From the IMG/VR virus record IMGVR_UViG_3300031784_000195, positions 1-24,534 of that record: a stretch of 24,534 nt of DNA; one strand, 5' to 3'. How positions within the stretch are numbered: the stretch's first letter is position 1; each line of letters starts with the position of its first letter. A program made the translations under genes and the position numbers. The DNA comes from a virus. This document shows, piece by piece, positions 1 to 7,649 of this stretch. The notes beneath the pieces were generated by a model. The model saw nothing but the letters and a program-made list of their open reading frames with translations, was not told the DNA's origin and made no database searches.

Positions 1-81
1 GCCTGAGACAGTTTGTAATAACGTTACGAGTACTTCAAATGTTTCCCCCTGACCCACTCGTAATTCTGTTAATTGTGGCAT
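1..81 (-). CDS. 5' part of an unidentified gene after the tail tube gene (runs off the window)
   Basis: An ATG at 79-81 opens a frame that stays open for 27 codons to the left edge and begins MPQLTELRVGQ. It lies downstream of the tail tube gene and its terminator, on the same strand, as the next late gene would. The upstream sequence has only a weak purine stretch as a ribosome binding site. The visible part is too short to assign a family. The frame could be chance, but its position and the lack of stops favour a real gene. Confidence 0.55.
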   Translation of the reverse strand, partial: MPQLTELRVGQGETFEVLVTLLQTVSG

Positions 82-121
82 ATTACACACCCAAGTTAAA
101 AATATTTCTACCTCTATATAA

Positions 122-140
122 GTATCATTTCAATTGATAC
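122..140. repeat. Short inverted repeat between terminator and next gene
   Basis: GTATCA (122-127) and TGATAC (135-140) form a 6-bp stem around TTTCAAT. It lies in the leader region of the gene starting at 81. It could be a weak regulatory hairpin or chance in AT-rich DNA. Confidence 0.3.
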
Positions 141-157
141 AAATAGATTTTATAAGT

Positions 158-203
158 AAAAATCCCCTTCGTGAGTATAGAACACCTGCATCACGAAGGG
201 GAT
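158..203 (-). terminator. Intrinsic terminator after the tail tube gene
   Basis: A perfect 13-bp inverted repeat (162-174 with 191-203) contains CCCCTTCGTGA and its complement around a 16-nt loop. Read on the minus strand it is followed at once by five T residues (158-162). It sits 24 nt past the gp19-like stop codon and so ends the sheath-tube transcript. Confidence 0.85.
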
Positions 204-226
204 AAATACATCCTGAGTTTTTTGGA

Positions 227-721
227 TTAGTAGTTCAATACGCAGTAGTCTGGTTGAATTTCTAATTCAATTGCTACGTTATCACTGGTATCTGCCCATT
301 CAAGGTCACCAAATGTTGCACGTGTAATTTGTGCACCCTTGATAATCCATTCTTCAACCTTATCACCTACTGGGCCAAGAACTTGAAGGGTCAAATCTTT
401 CTTATAGAATTCTGCATATCCGTCACGACCTGTTACTGATTCGTGGTGGAGACGAACCCATTCCATTACTGCTTGTGCACCTGATGGTACAACAGGATCG
501 TAAAGGGTCAAAGTCATTGGTTGCCATACAGACACACCCTTAACAAAACGAACGGTGTTGATGTGTGGAACTTTAATGGTATCTTGACGAATTTCTGGAC
601 GGCTGACCTTTCTTACGATGTAAGCTGGTACGCCTTCAATTAACATTAAAAAGCGATTTTTAACTTTTGGTTCGAACGCCGTAAAGAAAATTTCATTTTC
701 GGCTACGATATTGTTTGCCAT
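227..721 (-). CDS. 19: Tail tube protein, gp19-like
   Basis: This is the 164-residue subunit of the inner tail tube of a contractile phage. T4 gp19 has a very similar length (163), and the overall pattern matches: a short N-terminal arm, a central FVKGVSVWQPMTLTLYDP segment, and a C-terminal half ending in beta strands (ELEIQPDYCVLNY). The hexameric tube is the conduit for DNA and is surrounded by the sheath encoded just upstream. The start is well supported, with TAGGAGAT 5-6 nt before the ATG. A CTATTTATA motif lies 22 nt further upstream, so the tube may have its own promoter in addition to read-through from the sheath gene. A strong terminator follows the stop. Confidence 0.93.
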   Translation of the reverse strand: MANNIVAENEIFFTAFEPKVKNRFLMLIEGVPAYIVRKVSRPEIRQDTIKVPHINTVRFVKGVSVWQPMTLTLYDPVVPSGAQAVMEWVRLHHESVTGRDGYAEFYKKDLTLQVLGPVGDKVEEWIIKGAQITRATFGDLEWADTSDNVAIELEIQPDYCVLNY

Positions 722-743
722 GTGTATCTCCTAACAGATTTAC

Positions 744-751
744 TATAAATA
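744..751 (-). promoter_or_regulatory. Putative late promoter motif before the tail tube gene
   Basis: On the minus strand the gap between sheath and tube reads ACTATTTATAGT. The core is the same as in four other gaps of this window and lies 22 nt before the gp19-like start. The exact T4 late consensus TATAAATA is read on the plus strand, so the orientation is opposite to T4 use. Promoter function is inferred from recurrence and spacing. Confidence 0.45.
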
Positions 752-776
752 GTCGGTAAGTTAAAAATATAACCTA

Positions 777-3131
777 TTAACCAGCGAATGTTGCACCAGT
801 TGGAAGGATGTTGAAATCCAACTTGATGAATTCTGCGGTCTTTGTTGGTTGGAGATACAATGAACCAACCAATAAGTTGCGGTCGATTACGTCTGGTGTA
901 TTATTGGTTTCGTCCATAATAACACGGAATGCGTAGAGACCTGAACGTTCTTGTACGTTTGCCAAGAATGGATTTACGATGTTGAGGAAACGACGACGAG
1001 TTGCTTCAACATTTTGTTCGAATACGAGGAAACGTGCTGAACTTGCGATGAACTTCTTAACAGTGATTAACAAACGACGAACATTTACGCGGTCAAGTGC
1101 TGATGAGCGACGTTGTAATGTCTTTTGACCCCATACACAGATACCTTGTCCTGGGAATTGTGCGATTGGGTTAACCTTACCTTCGTATAGTGAATCACGT
1201 TGTGCTTGTGCCAAACGAACCTTAACACCTGCTGCTCCTGGAATTCCACCACGATTTAAACCTGCTGGTGCAAACCATTCTGCTGCTGTATTATCACTAT
1301 ATGCGTATACTTCTGGAAGTACCGCTGATGGTGGAACAAATGCAAACTTATTTGTGTTTGTATCCAACACTCTTACCCAAGGATAGTATGTTGCTGCGTA
1401 GTTACTATCAATTAATGCTGCGGTATTTACAGCTTCTGTAATTGTTGCACTTGCACCCACTGTATCCATAATGTAGAAACAGTCACCACGTGTTTCACAA
1501 ACACTTAATGCGTAGTTTGCGATGTATGAGTGGTCGTTGTAGATAACACCAGGTAGTACCAACAAGTTAATATCGTATGCGTCTGGATTACTGATTGCAT
1601 CTAATGCCTTCTTATATGCACGTGAACCAGCTGTTGTTGCTGAACTTAAGTTAAATCCTTGTGTGTTTGTTGATGTAATACCATCGTACATATTAATCAA
1701 ACGTGCTGGATTGTCACCATCAAATCCACCTTGGAATGGAACTGTAAACTTCAAGAGTGATGCTAATGTTGGTGCTGCACCTGCAAGATATTGTGCAACT
1801 GTATATCCAGTACCGTTTGCATCATATAATTCATTTGATGCTAAGTTTTCAAGATTGAAGTCACTACCACGAGTTATTGAACCACTTGGAAGTGGTGCCA
1901 AGTATGACATATTAGTAGTTGGAATATCAGAGAATTCAAATCCATAACATGCGTTACTGTTGTATGTTGCGGTGGTACTATATCCACGACTACTACCAGA
2001 TACCCAATTTGAACTAATGTATGTTGGTACTGGAACTGCTGAACCAGAATATCCAATTGGTGACTTTAATGCTGCAAATCCAAATGGTAATGCATCTGGT
2101 GATATATTTTCCGAACCATCTGCCATTTCAACGCGAACATATGCTGAGTTATTTTGAAAATCACCTTGGAAATAACGTTCACCAGTATTTGGGTCGGTTA
2201 CAGGTGCACTGTTACCGATACGACGAGCGATGAAATTTGCGTCAGATGGGTCAAGTGTTAAATTATCATATTGTTCTAGTACACTTGGATTTGCATCTGT
2301 GTCTGTAAAGTCACGTACTTGAAGTGAGAATGTTCCGTAAGTTCCAGATACAATTGCTTTCTTTGGACCAAGAACACTAATTTTTACTTGCTTATTTGCT
2401 GATGTGCCATCACTTAATGTATGAACCTTAAATAAGTTTTGGTTAACACCACCAAGTGTTTGTGATTGAATCCAAGGAGTTGTTGCAAATGAGTATGGTC
2501 CATATGTACTGCCAGTTAAGAACAATAAGTCTGCACTAAGTTCTGCTGACATTACTACCGATGCACCACCACTTACTATTGCTTCTGGGAAGATAGAATA
2601 GATGTATCCACCCTTTGTACCAGTAGTTCCAAATCCAAAGAAGTTTCCGATATATCCACCTGCTGCTGTGGTTGATGTTAATCCTGTGCCGGTAAATGAT
2701 CCATTTGAACTTGTAACGGTAACTGCAAAGTTTGTTGATGTTCCAGAAGCACTTACTGCTGTAAGGTCGCTTCCGGACACGGTAGGATGAATAACAGCAT
2801 ATACAAACGAACCACTAGTACCAGTTGCTTTAATAATTGCTGGTGTGTGGCTTGTATTACTATATCCGTCTAGACCAAGAACACGAACAACAGTTGCTCG
2901 TCCTGATTCACGAAGATAGTTTTTTACAGTCAATCCTAAGAATGACTTACCATCAGGTGCACCAAACTTGTTTTCAAAGTCTTGTTGACTTGTAACTACA
3001 GTTGGAATAAATGCTGGTCCTTTTGCTGTTGGACCGATAAATGCACCAGCAATTTCACCAACGCCTTGTTCTAGAAAACTAAGGTCACGTTCTTGTGTGA
3101 AAACGCCAGGACTAACAATGCGTTCTGCCAT
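777..3131 (-). CDS. 18: Contractile tail sheath protein, gp18-like
   Basis: This is the 784-residue tail sheath subunit, which polymerises around the tube and contracts to drive DNA injection. It opens with MAERIVSPGVFTQERDLSF, the typical gp18 N-terminus in which the VSPGV(F/Y)xxE strand links neighbouring subunits. The C-terminal domain (about 640-784) contains GQKTLQRRSSALDRVNVRRL and ends in NILPTGATFAG, also typical. It is longer than T4 gp18 (659 residues). The extra length appears to lie in the Gly/Ser/Thr-rich region between about residues 100 and 400, where surface domains are inserted in this family. The start has GGAGA upstream. It is preceded by a 91-residue gene with a 19-nt gap and followed by the tail tube gene. 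Confidence 0.95.
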   Translation of the reverse strand: MAERIVSPGVFTQERDLSFLEQGVGEIAGAFIGPTAKGPAFIPTVVTSQQDFENKFGAPDGKSFLGLTVKNYLRESGRATVVRVLGLDGYSNTSHTPAIIKATGTSGSFVYAVIHPTVSGSDLTAVSASGTSTNFAVTVTSSNGSFTGTGLTSTTAAGGYIGNFFGFGTTGTKGGYIYSIFPEAIVSGGASVVMSAELSADLLFLTGSTYGPYSFATTPWIQSQTLGGVNQNLFKVHTLSDGTSANKQVKISVLGPKKAIVSGTYGTFSLQVRDFTDTDANPSVLEQYDNLTLDPSDANFIARRIGNSAPVTDPNTGERYFQGDFQNNSAYVRVEMADGSENISPDALPFGFAALKSPIGYSGSAVPVPTYISSNWVSGSSRGYSTTATYNSNACYGFEFSDIPTTNMSYLAPLPSGSITRGSDFNLENLASNELYDANGTGYTVAQYLAGAAPTLASLLKFTVPFQGGFDGDNPARLINMYDGITSTNTQGFNLSSATTAGSRAYKKALDAISNPDAYDINLLVLPGVIYNDHSYIANYALSVCETRGDCFYIMDTVGASATITEAVNTAALIDSNYAATYYPWVRVLDTNTNKFAFVPPSAVLPEVYAYSDNTAAEWFAPAGLNRGGIPGAAGVKVRLAQAQRDSLYEGKVNPIAQFPGQGICVWGQKTLQRRSSALDRVNVRRLLITVKKFIASSARFLVFEQNVEATRRRFLNIVNPFLANVQERSGLYAFRVIMDETNNTPDVIDRNLLVGSLYLQPTKTAEFIKLDFNILPTGATFAG

Positions 3132-3150
3132 ACGGAATCTCCAATATTAC

Positions 3151-3426
3151 TTATTGCTCAGGGGTGAATACACCAGTTTCGACATCCAAAGAACCCATTC
3201 CATATTTCTTTAACAATTCATCAACTAATCCTTTTTCTTTAACTAGTAATGCTTTGTATTTTACTACTTCTTCTTCAAGCTTTGATTTTACCGATGTTAA
3301 ATCTTCGTTCATTAAATCGTGCGTCAATTTTAATTGACCCACTGTGGAAATGGAACCAATAATTTCTTCACGCAAACTTTTAACAGATGATAACTCTTCA
3401 TCCGTTAACTTCGTAACTTCTGTCAT
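3151..3426 (-). CDS. Small coiled-coil protein between neck and sheath genes
   Basis: This 91-residue protein belongs to no family I recognise. It is mostly charged helix: residues 8-70 show heptad-like spacing of Leu/Val/Ile, with KLEEEVVKYKALLVKEKGLV as the clearest coiled-coil stretch, and a short tail ends in TPEQ. It has an excellent ribosome binding site (AAGGAGGT) before the ATG. In T4 the small and large terminase genes lie between gp15 and gp18. T4 gp16 is also a small helical protein, so a small-terminase role is possible but not shown. A tail chaperone or sheath-associated factor is equally possible. Confidence 0.8.
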   Translation of the reverse strand: MTEVTKLTDEELSSVKSLREEIIGSISTVGQLKLTHDLMNEDLTSVKSKLEEEVVKYKALLVKEKGLVDELLKKYGMGSLDVETGVFTPEQ

Positions 3427-3457
3427 ATAACCTCCTTATGTATATCTGTACTCGTAT

Positions 3458-3465
3458 TATAAATA
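3458..3465 (-). promoter_or_regulatory. Putative late promoter motif before the 91-residue gene
   Basis: The minus strand reads CTATATTTATAATA here, sharing the TATTTATA core seen in other gaps. It lies 31 nt before the start codon at 3426, in the 65-nt gap after the gp15-like gene, and would drive the coiled-coil, sheath and tube genes. Function is inferred from recurrence. Confidence 0.45.
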
Positions 3466-3491
3466 TAGATTATTTTTGTGAAACACGACTT

Positions 3492-4301
3492 TTAACCCTC
3501 TTCTAATTCAGTAAAAGTGACGATTTTTTTAACTGAAAATCGTTCTTGAGAGGTCTGCATAATTTGACCTGTTTTATTGACCATTCTCTCTGGTAGGAGG
3601 TACGCAGACACATTTAATGTAAACGTAGTTCTGACCAATCTATCTTGTACGTTTGGTAGAGTTGTATCAGTTTTGTACTCATCAATTCGTGTTCTAAACT
3701 TGTACTGCCCTCTGTCACCCCAATACTCATCGTCCTCAAATGACACTTGTTCAATGACTTTGTTCATCTGTTCCATATATTCTGTCCAGATTATACATTC
3801 ATATGTAAGATCAAAATAGTCAGGAGTTACTGTTGTAATATACTTTTTAACTGGTTTAATACCATTTACTGCGGCAAATCTATCATATGGGTTATATTTG
3901 TTCCATCCAGTTTCAAATTCCCGTTCTAAATACTTGTTAACTGGTGAGTTTTGTTTTAAGTTCTTCTTTAGACCAGTTCTACGTATCATAATGATTGGTA
4001 GTTGTATCTTATTAAATTTATCACGTATAACACCATCTTTTTGAACACTTTTCCAGCGTTCAGGATTACCATAAATTATAGGTACCTTTACCGATTTACC
4101 ATCTTGTGATAAAATAGGTTGTATTCTTGCAGATAAATACTTAATAAGTGTTTCATCAATTGTTAATAATGTAACCGTGATTGGTGTATCCGATGCATCG
4201 GTTTTTGTGTCATACGCACGATTTTGGTATTCTGTAGTTTTTGTATTATCAACTACTTGTTTTACTTTATCTGTTACTTTTCTGTTACTATAGTCGGCCA
4301 T
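3492..4301 (-). CDS. 15: Tail terminator / sheath stabiliser, gp15-like
   Basis: This 269-residue protein is close in length to T4 gp15 (272), the hexameric ring that caps tube and sheath and joins the tail to the neck. Matching features are the KVPIIYGNPERW segment (about residues 71-82; T4 has a similar VPITYASKE), the YECIIWTEYMEQMNKVIEQV helix in the middle and the beta-rich C-terminal part with TTFTLNVSAYLLPE. Its first codon overlaps the stop of the upstream gp14-like gene (TAATG), which suggests coupled translation. The order 13-14-15 is as in T4. The family call rests on motif and context recognition. Confidence 0.8.
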   Translation of the reverse strand: MADYSNRKVTDKVKQVVDNTKTTEYQNRAYDTKTDASDTPITVTLLTIDETLIKYLSARIQPILSQDGKSVKVPIIYGNPERWKSVQKDGVIRDKFNKIQLPIIMIRRTGLKKNLKQNSPVNKYLEREFETGWNKYNPYDRFAAVNGIKPVKKYITTVTPDYFDLTYECIIWTEYMEQMNKVIEQVSFEDDEYWGDRGQYKFRTRIDEYKTDTTLPNVQDRLVRTTFTLNVSAYLLPERMVNKTGQIMQTSQERFSVKKIVTFTELEEG

Positions 4302-4759
4302 TATGTATTAGCCTCCTCAATTTGAATACCACTACGACGAGTTAGATGTGCTAAGCAAAGTAGTGATGTGGAATATTCTGGTTGACCTGCGATAAGTTGT
4401 GAATCTTGCGTCATGTCTATTTCATAGAATAGTCCGTTATACTCTACAATATCACCTGGTTCTGGATAGGTTTCTACTTCTGCCAACAATCTTCTCGCAA
4501 ATCTAAATTCAACATTCTGTGTTACGTCTACACCGAACCCATCCCTTGTATCAGTTTGAACTTTTGGATATTTAACTAATGCTTTAAGTTCTACACCAGT
4601 ATAACGTGCTTTTTCTGTTGATTCTCCATAGATGTTAATCGCAGTGGTTTCTAATGCAATCTTGTATAAGATTACATCTACGTCCACCACATCGACCAAT
4701 AATTCACGGTTAATGTGTTGAAAAAAATTAAAATCTCTTTGAGATACGAAACGTGGCAT
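4301..4759 (-). CDS. 14: Neck protein, gp14-like
   Basis: This 152-residue protein lies between gp13-like and gp15-like genes. Its segment PEPGDIVEYNGLFYEIDMTQ (about residues 108-127) matches the T4 gp14 pattern 'EGDLIYFPMDNSLFEI'. T4 gp14 is longer (256), so this is a compact form lacking the C-terminal extension. In T4, gp13 and gp14 form the neck that seals the filled head and receives the tail. Start and stop couple it to both neighbours: the upstream stop and this ATG form TAATATG, and its own stop overlaps the next start. The assignment is good by position and moderate by sequence. Confidence 0.7.
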   Translation of the reverse strand: MPRFVSQRDFNFFQHINRELLVDVVDVDVILYKIALETTAINIYGESTEKARYTGVELKALVKYPKVQTDTRDGFGVDVTQNVEFRFARRLLAEVETYPEPGDIVEYNGLFYEIDMTQDSQLIAGQPEYSTSLLCLAHLTRRSGIQIEEANT

Positions 4760-4760
4760 A

Positions 4761-5927
4761 TTATCCGATATAAATTAAAGTTGGGACTTTACCAAATAAT
4801 TCTTGCATCATTTTAGCATTTTCTGCTTGCTTCTTCATTTGTGCTTGTAATCCGGTTTGTTCCAATGTTTCACGTATTTCTTTAATAAGAAGTTCACGTT
4901 CTTCTTTACCCTCACGACGAAGAAGGTCACCGTCCATTTTAATTATTTGGTCTGGAATAGGTACATTGTCATATTTACCACGAACATTACCAAGCGTTTC
5001 TTTTGCTAATGCAAGTGTGTATCGGTATATCCAATTTTTACCTATGGAGTTTATACTATAATATGGAATATGATTATATGGAACGTTTGAATAATCCGAT
5101 ACTAGTGATGTAGATGTATTATAGGTTTTACCTGCACCTTCTTTATCACCAACCACTACGTAATCGAACCAAACTGTTGCACTTTGTTTAAATATCGGAC
5201 TGAATCTTACGATGTTGTTTGATACTTCAAATGAATATTGACTTTTACGAATTAAATCGTTTATTTCGATTGCTTGGATACGAAGTAAATCTTCGTATGC
5301 TGGCATCATTACGAAAGTAACTGGTGGTGAATATCCGTCAAATCCAAATTCACCCATTAAATTTGTAAGACCAAGACCCGTGGTTGCAAATGGGTCATAA
5401 TAACGTGCGACTGCTGATGGCATATAGTGATATATACGACGAATTTCTATTGCTGACCCACTTTCGTATGTATCGGCCCACAATGTTTTTAAGTCATATG
5501 ATTGTGTAAGTGCAGATGCGGAAATATATCCTTTTTTTACTTGCACATTACCACCAGATTGTGCTTCTACACCATATTGTGTTGACAAACGAATGATTTG
5601 CGGTAAAGATGACCCAATAATATTTCTTTGTGTTAAAACACTACCAGTTGACAATCCTTGTAATGACAACATATGTTCACGTGCTTGAAACTGATTAACT
5701 TGTGAACCATATGTGGTGACTGCTTCTTCGAAGCATGTGTAGATCATTTTGTCAATTAATTCAACATCCAATACAGGATATCCTAAACGATTAGCTACAT
5801 AATCAGCTACTCGTGGGGCATCTGTTCTAAATGCTGGTTCATCATCAAATAACGCAAATGGAGTGAGGCCGTCTGGGTCTTGTGGGTTACCATCGTAAAC
5901 TATTGGATCATCACTTAGTATTGCCAT
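4761..5927 (-). CDS. 13: Neck protein, gp13-like
   Basis: This 388-residue protein opens the neck cluster and is a little longer than T4 gp13 (309). An N-terminal segment (about residues 35-80) is predicted helical and resembles head-tail connector folds (ANRLGYPVLDVELIDKMIYT). The middle is beta-rich, with VTFVMMPAYEDLLRIQAIE and a YSFEVSNNIVRFSPIF strand pair. The C-terminus (about 305-388) is a long charged helix. The gene follows the terminator of the capsid operon and a CTATTTATA motif, so it begins a new transcription unit. A GAGAT ribosome binding site precedes the ATG. The gp13 call relies mainly on gene order with the gp14- and gp15-like genes. Confidence 0.72.
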   Translation of the reverse strand: MAILSDDPIVYDGNPQDPDGLTPFALFDDEPAFRTDAPRVADYVANRLGYPVLDVELIDKMIYTCFEEAVTTYGSQVNQFQAREHMLSLQGLSTGSVLTQRNIIGSSLPQIIRLSTQYGVEAQSGGNVQVKKGYISASALTQSYDLKTLWADTYESGSAIEIRRIYHYMPSAVARYYDPFATTGLGLTNLMGEFGFDGYSPPVTFVMMPAYEDLLRIQAIEINDLIRKSQYSFEVSNNIVRFSPIFKQSATVWFDYVVVGDKEGAGKTYNTSTSLVSDYSNVPYNHIPYYSINSIGKNWIYRYTLALAKETLGNVRGKYDNVPIPDQIIKMDGDLLRREGKEERELLIKEIRETLEQTGLQAQMKKQAENAKMMQELFGKVPTLIYIG

Positions 5928-5957
5928 AGTAATCTCATAAATGGAAAAACTCTATAG

Positions 5958-5965
5958 TATAAATA
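5958..5965 (-). promoter_or_regulatory. Putative late promoter motif before the neck operon
   Basis: The minus strand reads TACTATTTATACTATAG, 30 nt before the gp13-like start and about 20 nt past the T-run of the capsid terminator. Lying between a strong terminator and the next operon is where a promoter is needed, so this copy gives the best support for the motif. Confidence 0.55.
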
Positions 5966-5979
5966 GTAGTTTAGTTTAT

Positions 5980-6014
5980 ATAAAAAGAAAAAGGGGTGAC
6001 CTTTCGGCCACCCC
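5980..6014 (-). terminator. Intrinsic terminator after the major capsid gene
   Basis: Read on the minus strand, GGGGTGGCC (6014-6006) pairs with GGTCACCCC (6001-5993) with one G-U pair and closes on a GAAA tetraloop. It is followed by a T-rich tract broken by single bases. It lies 34 nt past the capsid stop codon and separates scaffold-capsid transcription from the neck genes. Confidence 0.93.
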
Positions 6015-6048
6015 AATTTCTATTGTGTTACCCTTTTACATCAAGAGA

Positions 6049-7629
6049 TTAGACAGTTGCTAATCCATCGATGAAGATCTTACCGAAGAATTCTGGACGT
6101 ACGATCTTCTTCGCGTAGCGGGTCATTACGCCTCTACGTGGTGTGAAGTTGTTTGGATCGTATACCAATGGAGTCATGATAAGTGGGATATATGGTGCGT
6201 AGACTGCACCAGTTTCGAGGAAGTTACTTCCACGGAAGCCCATTAACAATGTGTTTTCGGTCATATATGGGTTCTTGTAGATTGTGTAACGGTTTTGGAA
6301 TGAACCAACCTTTGTTACGCCACCTGCAAATTCCATCTTATCACCGTCTGTTGCTGCCATAAATCCTGGGATTGTTTCCAAGATTGTTGCAACGGTTGGT
6401 GAACATACTGCAAAGTTTGCACCACCACGCATTGTGAGTTGGTGAATCTTGTTTGATACCTTTTGCATCTTTTGACCAAGTGTTTGGAACCAAGTCATTG
6501 ATGTCCAAGCTTGACCACTGAGCGTTGCACTTGCTACGAATGCTGAACCGTTCCATACCTTACCAACTTCTGCATTCCAGAATTCTGTTGTGGTTGCGTT
6601 TGCAATCAACATATCAAGAATTTCAAGGTCGATTTCAGTTGAGATGTAGTCACTTAACATTGCTGTTAATTCTGCTTCTGCATCAACTGAGTGGTATGCG
6701 TTCAAGTCTTGTGCAAGTTCTGGTGACCAGACTGCCTTCAACTTACGGGTCTTTGCTACGATTGTTTCTGAACGAAGTTCCAAATCAATTTGTGGAATGT
6801 TCAAGTTTGTTACTGAGTTATCACGATCTTCAAAGTCACCACGGGTGGTGTCTGTTGGTTGCTTGTTGTATTCAACTGCTGACATTGATACCATTGAACC
6901 AAGAGCTGATGTTCCACTTACGATAAGTGTAACGTTTGTTCCGTCATACTTGGTGAATTCTGGAAGAAGTGCACCACCTGCAACGTTTGTTGTTACGCGG
7001 AATGAACGAACTGCGTTGAAGTCAGCGTTTGAGAAACTTACTGCTGGAACAACGAACTTGAAGAATGATGCAAATGATGATGAGTATGTATCGTTGTAGT
7101 TTACATCACCATAACCAACTGCTGAACCTGAACCAATTGCTGGTGCAAGTGTTAATGTTGCATCATTTACTGAGTATGCGTATTCACCAGCACCGTAGAA
7201 ACCACCACGTGGAAGAACACCTGAACCACTGGTTGTACCATAGAGTGAACCACCTGCGGTCTTACCGTTTACTGTGTTTGCATACTTGAAATCCATGAAG
7301 AATACCAAACCTGCTGGTAAGTTCATTGGTTGTACTGATACGAAGTTCTTACTTGCGATTGAACCGAATACCTTACGTACTAATGGAAGTGCGACACCTG
7401 CCCAGTTTTCACCAGCTGAACCTGCACCTGCTGGGTTGGTGGTTGTTGCTTCTGAAAGAAGTTGTGTTGCTTGGTTTTCAAGCATTACTGCCATACCTTG
7501 CTTTTCGTGACCAGTTAAGCCTTCAAGAAGGCCTGACTTTTCCCACTTACCTGCCAATTGGCGGGTTTGTTCAACTACTACGCGGTGTGCTGAACCGGCT
7601 TCGTTGATAAATTCTGATACACCTGACAT
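6049..7629 (-). CDS. 23: Major capsid protein, gp23-like
   Basis: This 526-residue major head protein is similar in length to T4 gp23 (521) and builds the hexamers of an HK97-fold capsid. Key matches are VQPMNLPAGLVFF (about 98-110), the central KTRKLKAVWSPELAQDLNAY helix and VDAEAELTAMLSDYISTEI segment, and the C-terminal TGAVYAPYIPLIMTP. A maturation site LLSE60-A61 fits the (L/I)xE cleavage rule of the T4 protease (T4 gp23 is cut after E65 in LTE-A). The first ten residues, MSGVSEFINE-A, also look like a T4 capsid-targeting leader. TAGGAGATAAATC supplies a strong ribosome binding site, as expected for the most abundant virion protein. The scaffold gene ends 20 nt upstream and a terminator follows. 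Confidence 0.96.
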   Translation of the reverse strand: MSGVSEFINEAGSAHRVVVEQTRQLAGKWEKSGLLEGLTGHEKQGMAVMLENQATQLLSEATTTNPAGAGSAGENWAGVALPLVRKVFGSIASKNFVSVQPMNLPAGLVFFMDFKYANTVNGKTAGGSLYGTTSGSGVLPRGGFYGAGEYAYSVNDATLTLAPAIGSGSAVGYGDVNYNDTYSSSFASFFKFVVPAVSFSNADFNAVRSFRVTTNVAGGALLPEFTKYDGTNVTLIVSGTSALGSMVSMSAVEYNKQPTDTTRGDFEDRDNSVTNLNIPQIDLELRSETIVAKTRKLKAVWSPELAQDLNAYHSVDAEAELTAMLSDYISTEIDLEILDMLIANATTTEFWNAEVGKVWNGSAFVASATLSGQAWTSMTWFQTLGQKMQKVSNKIHQLTMRGGANFAVCSPTVATILETIPGFMAATDGDKMEFAGGVTKVGSFQNRYTIYKNPYMTENTLLMGFRGSNFLETGAVYAPYIPLIMTPLVYDPNNFTPRRGVMTRYAKKIVRPEFFGKIFIDGLATV

Positions 7630-7649
7630 ATGATTTATCTCCTAAATTG

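Noticed and set aside
744-751. T4-type TATAAATA late promoters firing on the plus strand
   Set aside because: No plus-strand genes exist for them to serve; the constant distance to minus-strand starts favours function on the minus strand, though orientation is not proven.
6525-7607. Several plus-strand open frames opposite the major capsid gene (up to 133 codons)
   Set aside because: They lie wholly within a strongly supported gp23 gene on the other strand, have no family resemblance, and their Leu/His/Ser-rich content reflects the codon use of the opposite strand.
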